Positions 16,191-25,354 are shown, counted from the stretch's first letter. The stretch: DNA of 64,000 bases from Allopusillimonas soli (GCF_004153445.1 NZ_SDQC01000003.1:496001-560000); one strand, 5' to 3'. The notes: generated from the sequence alone by a model not told the origin. A program made the numbers and translations.

Positions 16191-18344
16191 TCAGGCTTTC
16201 CGACGCACAATCAGCGCATCGACAGCCATGATTTTGCCTCCCGAGCAGATCAGCGGATTGACATCCATTTCGGATATCCGAGACTGCTGGTCCGAGACCA
16301 ACTCCGAAAGCCGGCAAACAATGTCCGCAAGTCCGTCCAGGTCAACCGGCTCCGAACCGCGAAATCCACCCAGCGCCGCCTTTCCCTTCAGACGGCCCAG
16401 CATTCCCAGCGCCTCGCCATGATTCACGGGCGCAAGCTCCAATACCGTATCCTTCAACAATTCGACCATGATGCCACCCAGGCCCACGACAATAACCGGG
16501 CCAAAAAGCGGGTCGATTTTCGCCCCCACCATGATTTCCGTGCCGGCTCGCACCATGGGCTGGACAAGCACACCCTGTATGCGTGGCATGGGCGTGACGC
16601 GCCGCGCGTTTTCCATGATCGCTTCGAAAGCCGCACGCACGTCCTGCTCGTTTTCCAGATTCAGGCGTACGACGCCGGCATCAGTCTTATGCAGGATATC
16701 GGGCGACTCCACTTTCATCACCACGGGATATCCCAGTTCGGTGGCGCTGGCCGCCGCCGCATCGGCGCTCTGTACCAGTCTATCCTCCACCACAGGAACG
16801 CCATATCGCTTCAACACCTGCTTGGCCTCGCGCTCCGTGAGAACATCGCTTCCGGCATCGGCAAGCAGCCGCATCGCGGCGGCCTCGGCGCCCGAGTCAG
16901 CCAGACGCGGCACCGTGCGGGCCGGCATGCTCAGTCTGCTTTCCCGCTCATTCCATGCCGCCAGCGCGGCAAAGCATCGGTCCATGGAGCGAAACAATGC
17001 CACATGATCATCCGCCTCCATTTCCAGCACGCCCGGCCCCTCCAGCCACTCGGTCAGCCATATGGCGCAGGCAATCTTGCGCTGACGCCTCGCTGCGGCG
17101 CTGAACACGGCCAGCCGCCCCGCCGCCAGCGCATAGGACAGCGGTTGTGGCACCACCAGCGCGCCAAAGGTGTCATCGTCCATCAGGGCATCGACGCACA
17201 CTTGCAGGCTTTCCGCCGACGAAATCACCTGCGCCGTCACGTCACACGGATTCCGAGGCGAACCAAACTCCGGGACGATCTGTTCAAGCACCTCACGCGT
17301 GGCCGGCAAGGGCTGCGGCAACGGCACACGATGCCGTTCCGCCTTATCCGCCGCCATGATGCAGGCGCCACCCGATGTCGCCACCACCGCCACGCCGGGC
17401 GCGGCCGGCCGGCCGGCCTTTGCGAAAAAGGCCGCCGACTCGACGAGCGCCTCGAAGTCCTCCACCATGATGATGCCCGCGCGTCTGAACGCAGCCTGAT
17501 AGGCGGCGTTCGAGCCCGCCAGCGAACCGGTATGCGACATGGCGGCTTCAGCGCCTTGCGCGCCGGTAGCCATTTTGTATATCACCACCGGCTTGCCCGC
17601 ATCGCGCGCGATTTCCGCAGCCTCAATGAGCCGGTGCGGATCAGACATCCCTTCAAATACACAGGCAATGACCCGGCAGCCCGGATCATCGGCAAGGAAG
17701 CTGATTTCATCCGCCACATCCACATCGCAGGCATTGCCGCAGGTAAGCATGTGGCTGAATGAAATGCCGCGCTCGCTGGCCTGGGAAAGCGCGAACCCGA
17801 GCGCGCCCGATTGGCTTACCAGACCTATCGCCTCCCGGCGCGGCTTGGGAAGCGGGCCTTCAGGCACCGCAATGAAGCTCGCGTGAAAGCCTATCGTGTG
17901 ATTCAGGATGCCGATGCAATTGGGCCCGAGAATACGCATGCCCGACTCGCGGGCTATGCCAGTTAGCGCGGCCTGCTGCTCCGCACGGCCAGCCTTGCCG
18001 GTTTCGCTATAACCGGAGGAATAGATTATGACGCCGCCAACCCCGCAATCAGCGCATTCGCGCACCAGCGGTTCCACTCCTTCCCGGGGAAGCGCAATGA
18101 CCACGCAGTCCGGCGTCTCGGGCAGGGCCCTGATGGACGGGTAGCAGGGCCTGGCGCCGATACGGTCGTATTTTGCATTGACCGCATGGACCCGGCCAGT
18201 GAATCCCGAGTTTTCAATGATGTCCAGCGTCCGGGACCCAAAGGCACTGGCTTTGGGCGAGACACCCACGATGGCGACGGATCGCGGAGCGAACAGGCGT
18301 TCCAGTTCGGTGCGTCGATATACTTTGCGGCGATTTGCGCTCAT
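16191..18344 (-). CDS. ADP-forming acyl-CoA synthetase (acetate-CoA ligase family, fused alpha-beta)
   Basis: Fusion protein of 717 residues: CoA-binding Rossmann domain (about 15-145), succinyl-CoA-ligase-like domain with the phosphohistidine H271 in MSHTGSLAGS, flavodoxin-like ligase domain, and a C-terminal ATP-grasp domain from about 500 (VVMKVESPDILHKTDAGVV, then MVGAKIDPLFGPVI). It makes an acyl-CoA from a carboxylate, CoA and ATP. Gene context (TRAP importer upstream, DUF35 and thiolase-fold genes downstream) suggests it activates the acid that the TRAP system takes up. Substrate unknown; related enzymes include pimeloyl-CoA and feruloyl-CoA synthetases. Confidence 0.87.
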   Translation of the reverse strand: MSANRRKVYRRTELERLFAPRSVAIVGVSPKASAFGSRTLDIIENSGFTGRVHAVNAKYDRIGARPCYPSIRALPETPDCVVIALPREGVEPLVRECADCGVGGVIIYSSGYSETGKAGRAEQQAALTGIARESGMRILGPNCIGILNHTIGFHASFIAVPEGPLPKPRREAIGLVSQSGALGFALSQASERGISFSHMLTCGNACDVDVADEISFLADDPGCRVIACVFEGMSDPHRLIEAAEIARDAGKPVVIYKMATGAQGAEAAMSHTGSLAGSNAAYQAAFRRAGIIMVEDFEALVESAAFFAKAGRPAAPGVAVVATSGGACIMAADKAERHRVPLPQPLPATREVLEQIVPEFGSPRNPCDVTAQVISSAESLQVCVDALMDDDTFGALVVPQPLSYALAAGRLAVFSAAARRQRKIACAIWLTEWLEGPGVLEMEADDHVALFRSMDRCFAALAAWNERESRLSMPARTVPRLADSGAEAAAMRLLADAGSDVLTEREAKQVLKRYGVPVVEDRLVQSADAAAASATELGYPVVMKVESPDILHKTDAGVVRLNLENEQDVRAAFEAIMENARRVTPMPRIQGVLVQPMVRAGTEIMVGAKIDPLFGPVIVVGLGGIMVELLKDTVLELAPVNHGEALGMLGRLKGKAALGGFRGSEPVDLDGLADIVCRLSELVSDQQSRISEMDVNPLICSGGKIMAVDALIVRRKA

Positions 18345-18378
18345 TGCGCCCTGCTCTCCCCAAATTTTGAATGAATGA

Positions 18379-19686
18379 TCAACGCATCAGGCGCGGGAGC
18401 ACCAACGCGATATCCGGAAATGCAATCAACAGTCCCAGCAGCACAAAGATGGGCAGCATGAAAAGCAGCGCACCTTTGTAGATGCTGCCCATGGAAAGGC
18501 TGGGGTTCACGCCCTTGAGCACAAAGCAACCCATGCCGACCGGCGGGCTGATGAGCGCCATTTCAATCATGATCACGACTATCACGCCAAACCAGATCAG
18601 GTCGAAGCCCAATGCATGAAGCATGGGCAGGAAGATGGGTATGGTGATTACCACCATGGCCAGTGCATCCATGATGGCACCCAGAAAAACGTAGATGGCC
18701 AGAATGACCAGCAGAATCATGATGGGATCGACATCCAGCCCGTTGATGAAGGTGGCTAGATTGGCCGGCAGGCGCGTAATGGCCAGAAAGTAATTGAGTA
18801 TGAATGCGCCCAGCATGATCGCAAACAGAAAGGATGTGATCTTGATCGTGTTGTGCAGACTGGTGGCGAAGTTGCGCCAGGTCATGCGTCTTCGTATCCA
18901 GGCAATCACCAGCGCGCCGAGGGCGCCGAAGCCTGCCGCCTCGGTAGGGCTCAGCAAGCCGGCATACATGCCGCCGATCACGATCACGAACAGCACCGCT
19001 ATCCACACAATAGAGCGCAACGCACTGATGCGTTCGCGCCAGGAACTGCGCTCGACCGCGGGGCCCAGGCTGGGCCGCACCAGCACCGCGCAATACACCG
19101 TGGCCATGTACAGCAGGGTCAGAAGCACGCCGGGCAATATCCCGGCAATCAGTAACTTGCCGATCGACTCTTCCGTCAGAATGCCGTAAATGATGAAGGC
19201 CGTGCTCGGCGGAATAAGAATGCCCAGCGTGCCGCCCGCAACAACCGAGCCACTGGACAGCGAATCCGAATACCCTGCCTTCTGCATTTCCTTGGATGCC
19301 ACGATGCCAATGGTGGCCGTGCTGGCGATGCTGGAGCCGCAGGCAGCCGCGAAGATCGCCGAAGCGCCCACCGTGGTCAGGGCCAAGCCGCCACGTATCG
19401 CACCCAGCCATTTTCGGAAAACAGAGAAAAGATCGGCGCTGATGCCCGAGATGAATATCAGCTCGCTCATCAGCACGAACATCGGAATGGTCGTCAGTGC
19501 ATAGCTGTAGCTGTGGTTCCAGATTACCGTGTTGAGTATCGTGCTGGTGGGCGTCCAGCCGCGCAGGTACCAGGTTCCCACGATGCCCGGCACAGCCATG
19601 GCTATGGCGATCGGGACACGCAGAAACATCAGCACAAACATCGACACCACGCCAATTACACCGATGACTTCCACTGGCAGCGTCAT
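18379..19686 (-). CDS. TRAP transporter large permease (DctM type)
   Basis: Ion-coupled membrane subunit of 435 residues with about 12 hydrophobic segments. Signatures are LRVPIAIAMAVPGI near the N-terminus, AAACGSSIASTATIG, GGTLGILIPPSTAFIIYGI and LGAIMDALAMVVITIPIFLP, all typical of DctM. The start overlaps the DctQ stop by four bases (ATGA). The open frame continues upstream, but inside dctQ. Works with the small permease and the periplasmic receptor in sodium-driven uptake of an organic acid. Confidence 0.9.
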   Translation of the reverse strand: MTLPVEVIGVIGVVSMFVLMFLRVPIAIAMAVPGIVGTWYLRGWTPTSTILNTVIWNHSYSYALTTIPMFVLMSELIFISGISADLFSVFRKWLGAIRGGLALTTVGASAIFAAACGSSIASTATIGIVASKEMQKAGYSDSLSSGSVVAGGTLGILIPPSTAFIIYGILTEESIGKLLIAGILPGVLLTLLYMATVYCAVLVRPSLGPAVERSSWRERISALRSIVWIAVLFVIVIGGMYAGLLSPTEAAGFGALGALVIAWIRRRMTWRNFATSLHNTIKITSFLFAIMLGAFILNYFLAITRLPANLATFINGLDVDPIMILLVILAIYVFLGAIMDALAMVVITIPIFLPMLHALGFDLIWFGVIVVIMIEMALISPPVGMGCFVLKGVNPSLSMGSIYKGALLFMLPIFVLLGLLIAFPDIALVLPRLMR

Positions 19687-20201
19687 GCGTGTCCCCCGTT
19701 CCTGATCGAAACGACACCTTCGCGCGCGTTGCGCAGAATCTCGGGCACGCGCAGAACGGCTTGTAATGCCCACAGCCAGAAGCCGAACCCGATGATGAGC
19801 TTGAAAGGCCAGAGAGGAATGGACAAATAGTCTGTCGAGCGCGGGCGAACCGTCAAATACTCGACCGCCACGGTCAGATTGACCCACCCTATCACCGCGC
19901 ATGCCGCGCAGATCAGAGCGACCGCAACCAGATCCAGCGCGGCCTGCCAGCGCGGCGGCATATGATCGACAAGTAGTCCCACCGTGACGTGACTTTGAAC
20001 TTGCTCTGTGTAGGCCAACCCCAGCATCACGAGGGTTCCCATCGTGAGCTGTATTACCTCCACATCCGCGGGCAGGGGTGTACCGAGCGCCCGTGCAACA
20101 ACCGCGCAGGCAATGACCAGCATCATGAGCACCGCCACAATGGAGGCGCCCCACTTGTATGCCGCCGTGGCCGCATCAACAAAAACACGAATCTTGCTCA
20201 T
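19683..20201 (-). CDS. TRAP transporter small permease (DctQ type)
   Basis: Membrane protein of 172 residues with four predicted helices (first AAYKWGASIVAVLMMLVIACA). The DctQ features are visible: LPADVEVIQLTMGTLVMLGL followed by TEQVQSHVTVGLLVDHMP, where the conserved acidic and H-V residues sit. It is coupled to the large permease downstream and follows the receptor gene after a 96-bp gap. Confidence 0.87.
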   Translation of the reverse strand: MSKIRVFVDAATAAYKWGASIVAVLMMLVIACAVVARALGTPLPADVEVIQLTMGTLVMLGLAYTEQVQSHVTVGLLVDHMPPRWQAALDLVAVALICAACAVIGWVNLTVAVEYLTVRPRSTDYLSIPLWPFKLIIGFGFWLWALQAVLRVPEILRNAREGVVSIRNGGHA

Positions 20202-20297
20202 TGAACAGGCGTAAACGTAGAGGACAACCCTCGCCAGGCAAGGGTGTCGCGGTTTTTCGGTACTGTCGTCACTTGCAGCGTGTTGCCTGACAGCGGG

Positions 20298-21350
20298 TCA
20301 GAACGGCGGCGTAACCCCGTTTTCCTTCAGGATGGACTTGAAATTGGACAGCATCTTCTCGCCATCCATGCCGCGCTTATCGGCCTCGGCAACCCAGTCG
20401 TCCCAGGCCTGCTTGGTTGGTGCGATAAAGCGGGCGCGTTCCTCGTCGGACAGCGTGATGAACTCGCCCTTGCCTTTGGACTTGAACACGGCTTCCATCT
20501 TCTGGGTGGACGTGACCACACCATCTTCATAGACGGTGGCAATCAAGTCGATGAGGGCGGGATCCAACTCCTCGTCAAACAGCTTCTTCAAGTCATCCGG
20601 CAAGGATTCATAGAAATCCTTGTTCATGATCATGTTGACCACTATGGTGGGCGTGTTCAGTCGGGTCACGTAGGGCGCCACCTCGTGATACTTCCAACCC
20701 AGCGCACCGGCAAGCGAGTAATGCATGGCATCGATGGTGCCCCGATCCAGCGCGGTATATGCATCTTCCGGCTGCATGGGCGTGGGAACGGCATTCCACT
20801 CCTTGGCAATGGGCACCCAGGTTTTGCCGGGCGCCCGCATGCGCAGCCCCTTCATGTCGTCGAATGTGCGTACGGGCTTTGTGCTGATAATGACATAAGG
20901 ATCAGACACACCGACGCCCATGTTCTTGACGCCCAGCTTGTCGAAGATATCCTGACTGTACTTCTGGGCATACGCAGTCATTACCTTGGCACCCACCTTG
21001 CTGCCAGGCAGCGCGAACGGCAGTTCCCCCACGAGCAGCTGAAAATAAGGCGTATCGTAGTAGTAAGTCGGAATCGAATAACCCACGTGATAGACGCCGC
21101 CGCGCACATCATCCAGCACGGAGCGTGATCCACCCAGTACGCCGCCGTGATATAGATTGACCTTCACCCGCCCGTTCGTTTTTTCCTCCACGAGCTTCTT
21201 CCAGGGTTCGAATGCGCCCACCGACACGGCGGCGGTGCTTGCCAGCCAGTTGTTGAACTCCAGCTGGATCGGCTTCTCGGCATGAGCGGCAGGGGCCATG
21301 CTCAATGCAACAATCGAGCCCAGAACAAGGGCATTGATGGACATACGCAT
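20298..21350 (-). CDS. TRAP transporter substrate-binding protein (DctP type)
   Basis: Periplasmic receptor of 350 residues, DctP/TAXI-like clan. Signal peptide about 1-24 (MRMSINALVLGSIVALSMAP, cleavage after AHA). Typical elements are GGVLGGSRSVLDDVRGGVYHVG and FDDMKGLRMRAPGKTW, the latter with the arginine that usually binds the substrate carboxylate, and GTIDAMHYSLAGALGWKYHEV. GGGAG eight bases upstream supports the ATG. It is the first gene of the six-gene operon ending with the thiolase-fold protein. Confidence 0.89.
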   Translation of the reverse strand: MRMSINALVLGSIVALSMAPAAHAEKPIQLEFNNWLASTAAVSVGAFEPWKKLVEEKTNGRVKVNLYHGGVLGGSRSVLDDVRGGVYHVGYSIPTYYYDTPYFQLLVGELPFALPGSKVGAKVMTAYAQKYSQDIFDKLGVKNMGVGVSDPYVIISTKPVRTFDDMKGLRMRAPGKTWVPIAKEWNAVPTPMQPEDAYTALDRGTIDAMHYSLAGALGWKYHEVAPYVTRLNTPTIVVNMIMNKDFYESLPDDLKKLFDEELDPALIDLIATVYEDGVVTSTQKMEAVFKSKGKGEFITLSDEERARFIAPTKQAWDDWVAEADKRGMDGEKMLSNFKSILKENGVTPPF

Positions 21351-21561
21351 GCTTCTGTCTCCCTTTTATTATTGATGCGCGTTTATCTTACCCGAGGCAT
21401 TGCGGCATTGATTAATGGCGGCCGATATTATTTTTTTCTTCTCTGATACTCAAAGCATATTGGTTCGCAGAGCGAATGGGATGCCCTGCCAGGCTGTAGC
21501 GATCAGGCTAGTTCGCAACGCCGGAACGATAGGCTTCGCGCTGCCCTGCGACTTGGTGGGC

Positions 21562-21807
21562 TTATGCCGTCGTAGCTGCCGCCACGGCGTCCGCGCCTGC
21601 TGGCATGCGTATCTGCGTAGACCGGTCAGTGACAGCACGCCATGTGGCTTCGGCCACATCTTCTACTCGGGTGGTAAGCCCGTCTTTGCTGGCCATTTCA
21701 GCCAATGCGCGTTGCGTGAAGCCGGCGTAGGCGCCGTGATCCATGCCTTGTATCCGATTTCCTGCCTTGGCGTTGTCGCCGAATCGAGTGTCAGGCGCGC
21801 GGCCCGG
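21562..21807 (-). pseudogene. C-terminal remnant of a short-chain dehydrogenase/reductase
   Basis: An open frame of 82 codons with an in-frame stop just upstream and no N-terminal Rossmann part. Its end, with RVEDVAEATWRAVTD followed by QIRMPAGADAVA, matches the C-terminal helix and tail of classical SDR oxidoreductases. The catalytic YxxxK and cofactor motifs are missing, so it cannot be an enzyme. It is best read as a leftover from deletion or recombination at this junction. Confidence 0.5.
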
Positions 21808-22074
21808 CTAGCACTGTTGATCTGGGCTAGCAGCTCTAGGTGGAGGCTGATCCCCTGTTTGCCCGGTAAGGGCTCTTGGGGCGATCCACTACCGCATCAT
21901 GGGCGAAGTCGTCCAAGCTATCGCTATCCCCGTCAGTCAAAAAGAACCTATTCGATTTGGGTATCGTCGCACTCAGCCATGGCCGTAGCAGCGTGAGGTA
22001 ATCCGAGTCGCGAAAGGCGGCGTTCAATCAGGAGGAAGTTAGCGGCGTCGGGGAGGGTTTTTTGAGTTGATTTG

Positions 22075-22091
22075 TACGGCAATTTGCCGTA
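22075..22091. promoter_or_regulatory. toxin-antitoxin operator, TACGGC-N5-GCCGTA
   Basis: A 17-bp inverted repeat (TACGGC, AATTT, GCCGTA) 24 bp before the antitoxin ATG and overlapping the likely promoter. Ribbon-helix-helix antitoxins bind such palindromes with the toxin as co-repressor, giving self-regulation of the pair. Confidence 0.65.
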
Positions 22092-22115
22092 TTTTATCGG
22101 TAGGAGGATACCACT

Positions 22116-22397
22116 ATGCCAGCAACCGCTTCTACTGCTCGTCTCGAAGCGCGAATCAGCACTGACTTGCATTCGATGCTCAAGCGCGCCGCTGAGATTC
22201 AAGGTCGCACCATGACCGATTTCGTGGTGAATGCTGTCCAAGACGCCGCACAACGCGCCATTGAGCACGATACTGTCATCCGGTTGTCGATGGCCGATCA
22301 AGAATCCTTTGCACAGGCGCTGTTGTCCCCGCCCAAGCAAACACCGGCCTTGAAACGTGCTTTTGCTCGTCGCAGCAAACTACTGCGTGCTGAATGA
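22116..22397 (+). CDS. ribbon-helix-helix antitoxin (DUF1778, TacA-like)
   Basis: Antitoxin of 93 residues. The N-terminal RHH DNA-binding part is TARLEARISTDLHSMLKRAA (7-26) followed by GRTMTDFVVNAVQDAA; the C-terminal part, with SMADQESFAQALLSPPKQTP and a basic end, should wrap the acetyltransferase toxin and block its acetyl-CoA site. GGAGG precedes the ATG. It overlaps the toxin gene by four bases (ATGA), the usual arrangement for tacAT. Confidence 0.88.
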   Translation: MPATASTARLEARISTDLHSMLKRAAEIQGRTMTDFVVNAVQDAAQRAIEHDTVIRLSMADQESFAQALLSPPKQTPALKRAFARRSKLLRAE

Positions 22398-22891
22398 GCA
22401 TTTCGCCATTCCGCATTGCTTTGCTGGATACCAAGCATGATCGCGCCGCATTCAACAGCGATTCGCTGCCTTTGAACCGATACTTGCTGTCCCAGGCGTC
22501 TCAGGACGTTCGCCGTCGCGTGGCCGCTTGCTATGTGACACTGACCGATGAGCAGCGTATCGCAGGCTACTACACACTGGCGTCGGCAAGCATCCCATTA
22601 TCTGACCTTCCTGCCCGTATCGGTAAAAAGCTGCCGCGCTATCCCACCGTGCCTGCGGTTCGCATGGGCCGCTTGGCGGTCGATCAGGCTTCCAAGGGGC
22701 TGGGGCTAGGCGGTGCCCTGCTGGCAGATGCGCTCGACCGTGCAGCCCGAGCCGAGATTGCGGCTTTCGCCATGATGGTGGATGCTAAAGATGACGTCGC
22801 CGCAGCCTTCTATCGGCATCATGGCTTCATTGCTTTGCATGATTCGCCTCTGACACTGTTCCTGCCACTGGCCACAGTCCGAAATTATTGA
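22394..22891 (+). CDS. GNAT-family tRNA-acetylating toxin (TacT-like)
   Basis: Acetyltransferase of 165 residues. Acetyl-CoA-binding motif VRMGRLAVDQASKGLGLGG (89-107) and the conserved Y140 in AAFYRHHGF, equivalent to the catalytic tyrosine of Salmonella TacT. It opens LLDTKHDRAAFNSDSLPLNRYL, matching the toxin subgroup (F-x-S-x-x-x-L-N-x-Y-L). Such toxins acetylate the amino group of aminoacyl-tRNA and stop translation until neutralised by the DUF1778 antitoxin. All key residues appear intact, so the pair is probably functional. Confidence 0.87.
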   Translation: MSISPFRIALLDTKHDRAAFNSDSLPLNRYLLSQASQDVRRRVAACYVTLTDEQRIAGYYTLASASIPLSDLPARIGKKLPRYPTVPAVRMGRLAVDQASKGLGLGGALLADALDRAARAEIAAFAMMVDAKDDVAAAFYRHHGFIALHDSPLTLFLPLATVRNY

Positions 22892-23304
22892 CATACACAC
22901 TGTACTTGCAACGGTCATCCCTGATCATGTTGATCCGCCGGAACCAGTGCTGGATAAGCAGCCAAAATAGCCTCAAGCGCCGCCTTCACATCCTCGCCCT
23001 GGCGAATGTGCTCCGCGAATAAAAGTAATGCCGTTGCCTCACAACCCCGTCCAATCGCTTGCTACATCATCGTGCGTGCAGACTGTATAGCGTGGTAGCC
23101 CACAAGGGAACGCCATCACGCGTCAGCATGGGGAAACGCTCCCCATCTTGTTTAACCCCTATTACGACACGATACGATGCTGCTGACATATGTTTAAGGC
23201 CCTGTCCTTCCAATAAGACAGAACCCTAAAAAATATGTCGTTTACATTGCAAATGCAGTACGCCTTACCAAAATTTAGGCGGTTTAGCCAATTTACATAG
23301 TCAA
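22892..23304. other. intergenic stretch with one coding remnant
   Basis: 413 bp between the toxin gene and the ssb terminator. Besides the remnant at 22915-23061 I see only a small GGGGA/TCCCC hairpin near 23141-23155 and AT-rich sequence from about 23195 to 23310. No RNA gene was recognised. Confidence 0.5.
22915..23061 (-). pseudogene. orphan 3' coding remnant
   Basis: A 48-residue open frame with no ATG, bounded upstream by a TAG. The peptide (starting QAIGRGCEATALLLFAEHIR, with KAALEAILAAYP after it and ending ADQHDQG) has protein-like composition and amphipathic helices. It may be the tail of a lost gene next to the toxin-antitoxin pair. I do not recognise the family. Confidence 0.3.
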
Positions 23305-23305
23305 A

Positions 23306-23344
23306 AGAAAAAACCCAGTAACTTCAACGAGCTACTGGGTTTTG
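23306..23344 (-). terminator. rho-independent terminator of ssb
   Basis: ACCCAGTA pairs with TACTGGGT around a 12-base loop and on the minus strand is followed by a run of six T. It lies 26 bp past the ssb stop. Confidence 0.8.
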
Positions 23345-23369
23345 TTGACACTCAAGAGAGTGGTAAGCC

Positions 23370-23861
23370 TTAGAACGGAATATCATCATCCATGTCCGCC
23401 AGGTTGGCCGGCGCGGCCTGCTGCTGGCTGGGGCGCTGCTGCTGTTGAGGCGCGGGGCGTTGGCTGCGTTGGGGTGCCGAACCCTGGCTGCTGTAGTCGC
23501 CGCCCATGCTGGCGTCGCCGCTGTCGCGCCCGCCCAGCATCTGCATCTGATCGGCAACGATATCCGTGCTGTAGCGGTCGGCGCCGGTTTCCTTGTCCTG
23601 CCACTTGCGGGTCTTGAGCCGACCTTCGACGTATACCGAACGGCCCTTGCGCAGATATTCGCCTGCGATTTCAGCCAGGCGGTTGTAGAACACCACACGA
23701 TGCCATTCGGTTTCTTCGCGGCGCTCGCCCGTGGCCTTGTCCTTCCATTGGGAGGTGGTGGCCAGGGAAATATTGCAGATGGCCGCGCCGTCGGGGCTGT
23801 AACGGACTTCGGGGTCTCGGCCGAGGTTGCCGACCAGAATGACTTTGTTGACAGAGGCCAT
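23370..23861 (-). CDS. ssb: single-stranded DNA-binding protein
   Basis: SSB of 163 residues. OB fold from 1 to about 110 ([58 protein letters not shown]), then a Gln/Pro/Ser-rich linker and the acidic tip DMDDDIPF that recruits replication and repair proteins. It binds single-stranded DNA as a tetramer. AAGGTG precedes this ATG; a longer upstream frame lacks conservation. The neighbours MFS pump and uvrA are in the order I recall from Bordetella. No SOS box is visible upstream. Confidence 0.96.
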   Translation of the reverse strand: MASVNKVILVGNLGRDPEVRYSPDGAAICNISLATTSQWKDKATGERREETEWHRVVFYNRLAEIAGEYLRKGRSVYVEGRLKTRKWQDKETGADRYSTDIVADQMQMLGGRDSGDASMGGDYSSQGSAPQRSQRPAPQQQQRPSQQQAAPANLADMDDDIPF

Positions 23862-24039
23862 GATATGCACCTTTGGAAATATGGATTGAATCGAGTTTGG
23901 CCCGTCGCCTTTTCGAGGCGGCAAGGCCGGAATTTGCACTAAAAGCCATTATCGACTATCACGCCATGCCTGTCACCAGCGCGGCGGATAAGCCTTCGCA
24001 AAAGCGTCCACTCACCTGCCCCGCATGGCGCAACCCGCC

Positions 24040-25248
24040 TCAGCTTTGCGGCTTGAAGCCGCGAGCCGTCAGGAACCAGATAAAGGCCAGCGCAGATGAG
24101 AGCAGGAATACCGTGGAAGTACGGCCTCCCGAAGCCAGCAGCCCGCCAATGGCGCCTCCCATGAAGACGCCCAAGGCCTGAGCCGTATTGTAGAAGCCCA
24201 GCGCCAAGCCCTTGTAATCGGGGGGCGCAACGCGGGACACCAGCGAAGGTTGCAAGGCTTCAAGAATATTGAAGGCAATGAAAAAGCCCACCAGCATTAC
24301 AACCAGGGGGATGAAACTGTGGCTGGCCAGAGGCATCAGCGCCAGCACGACGACGAGCGCGGCCACCGACACCTCCAGCGCCACTTTGTGTGCCCGACGC
24401 GTCTCGGTGTAGAACACCGCCGGCACCATGAGCACGAAGGACATCAGGATGACGGGAAGATAGACCTCCCAGAGTTGGGCCGACTTATACCCGCCCAGAT
24501 ATTCAAGCAGGCCTGGGGCCACGACAAAAAGCGACATCAGGATGAAGTGCAAGCAAAACACACCGAAATTCAGGCGCAGCAGGTCGGCGTGGCCAAGCAC
24601 GTCCCGGGCGCGGGCCTGGGCCATGCTCGCTCGGGCCATGGGGACGGCCGGCACCACAAAAGCGGCAATGAGCAGGCAGATGAAGCCAAGCAGACTGATG
24701 GCCCAGAACAGGCCGGACAGACCGAACTCCCCCACCAACACCGGCGATAGCACCAGGGAGGCGGCGAAGGAGATGCCAATGGAGCCGCCGACCATGGCCA
24801 TGGCCCTGGTGCGCACTTCAGGACGGGTGGCGTCGGCCACCCAGGCCGTGATGGCGGCTGAAACGGCTCCCAGCCCCTGGATGATTCGCCCCACCAGCAC
24901 CCAGTCGATATCGCGCGCCAGAGCACAGATGATGCCGCCAACGATGAACAGGACCATACCCGCAACGATAACGGGACGCCGCCCCCAGCGGTCAGACGCC
25001 ATGCCCAACGGAATCTGCATGACCGCCTGGGTCAGCCCGTAGGCACCCAGCGCCAGGCCCACACGGGCGGCATCGTTGCCGCCAGGCAAGGTTTGCGCTA
25101 CGACAGCGAAAACCGGGGTAAGCAGAAACAGCCCCAGCATGCGCGCGGCGAAGAGAATGGCCAGCATGACACTGGCGCGACGCTCGGTCGGGGTCAGCTT
25201 AAGCCTGGCCCGGGAGGCGCCAGCGGACGAGGAGGTATGCGTAGTCAT
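24040..25248 (-). CDS. major facilitator superfamily transporter
   Basis: Membrane protein of 402 residues with twelve predicted helices. MFS signature [17 protein letters not shown] between helices 2 and 3, and drug/proton antiporter-like motif [20 protein letters not shown]. Resembles the YajR/DHA1 type. The start [10 protein letters not shown] was chosen because the upstream frame runs into the uvrA promoter and lacks homology. It is divergent from uvrA and lies between ssb and uvrA. Substrate unknown; an efflux role is likely. Confidence 0.87.
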   Translation of the reverse strand: MTTHTSSSAGASRARLKLTPTERRASVMLAILFAARMLGLFLLTPVFAVVAQTLPGGNDAARVGLALGAYGLTQAVMQIPLGMASDRWGRRPVIVAGMVLFIVGGIICALARDIDWVLVGRIIQGLGAVSAAITAWVADATRPEVRTRAMAMVGGSIGISFAASLVLSPVLVGEFGLSGLFWAISLLGFICLLIAAFVVPAVPMARASMAQARARDVLGHADLLRLNFGVFCLHFILMSLFVVAPGLLEYLGGYKSAQLWEVYLPVILMSFVLMVPAVFYTETRRAHKVALEVSVAALVVVLALMPLASHSFIPLVVMLVGFFIAFNILEALQPSLVSRVAPPDYKGLALGFYNTAQALGVFMGGAIGGLLASGGRTSTVFLLSSALAFIWFLTARGFKPQS

Positions 25249-25354
25249 AAGAATGGCTTCATTAAACCATATCGATATGTCGTGCGGGCACGGAACAGGT
25301 GGGCGCGTTATAGTAACAAGTTGGCTTTTGAAAAGACCTGGAACTCTACAGTTT

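Larger units (their letters stand above)
21351..22115. other. junction region without intact gene
   Basis: 765 bp between the TRAP operon and the toxin-antitoxin pair. It holds the TRAP operon promoter region (AT-rich near 21400-21440), a short-chain dehydrogenase remnant (21562-21807) and the toxin-antitoxin operator. Between about 21810 and 22060 several short frames exist, but none resembles a family I can name. Codon use there looks degraded. Confidence 0.6.

Noticed and set aside
15918-17762. 614-codon plus-strand open frame
   Set aside because: It lies antisense to the CoA ligase and DUF35 genes, its peptide is His/Arg-rich without any family signature, and it is explained by GC-rich codon use on the opposite strand.
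21415-21996. 193-codon plus-strand open frame in the junction
   Set aside because: Low-complexity, Cys/Arg/Ser-rich peptide antisense to the SDR remnant; no family similarity seen.
23079-23090. CAGACTGTATAG, identical to 12 bases of the TetR operator region
   Set aside because: Only one arm plus spacer is shared; the TTACTATAC arm is missing, so it is most likely chance.
25339-25352. CTG-N8-CAG resembling an SOS (LexA) box before uvrA
   Set aside because: The LexA box needs CTG-N10-CAG with an AT-rich centre; this one is two bases short.
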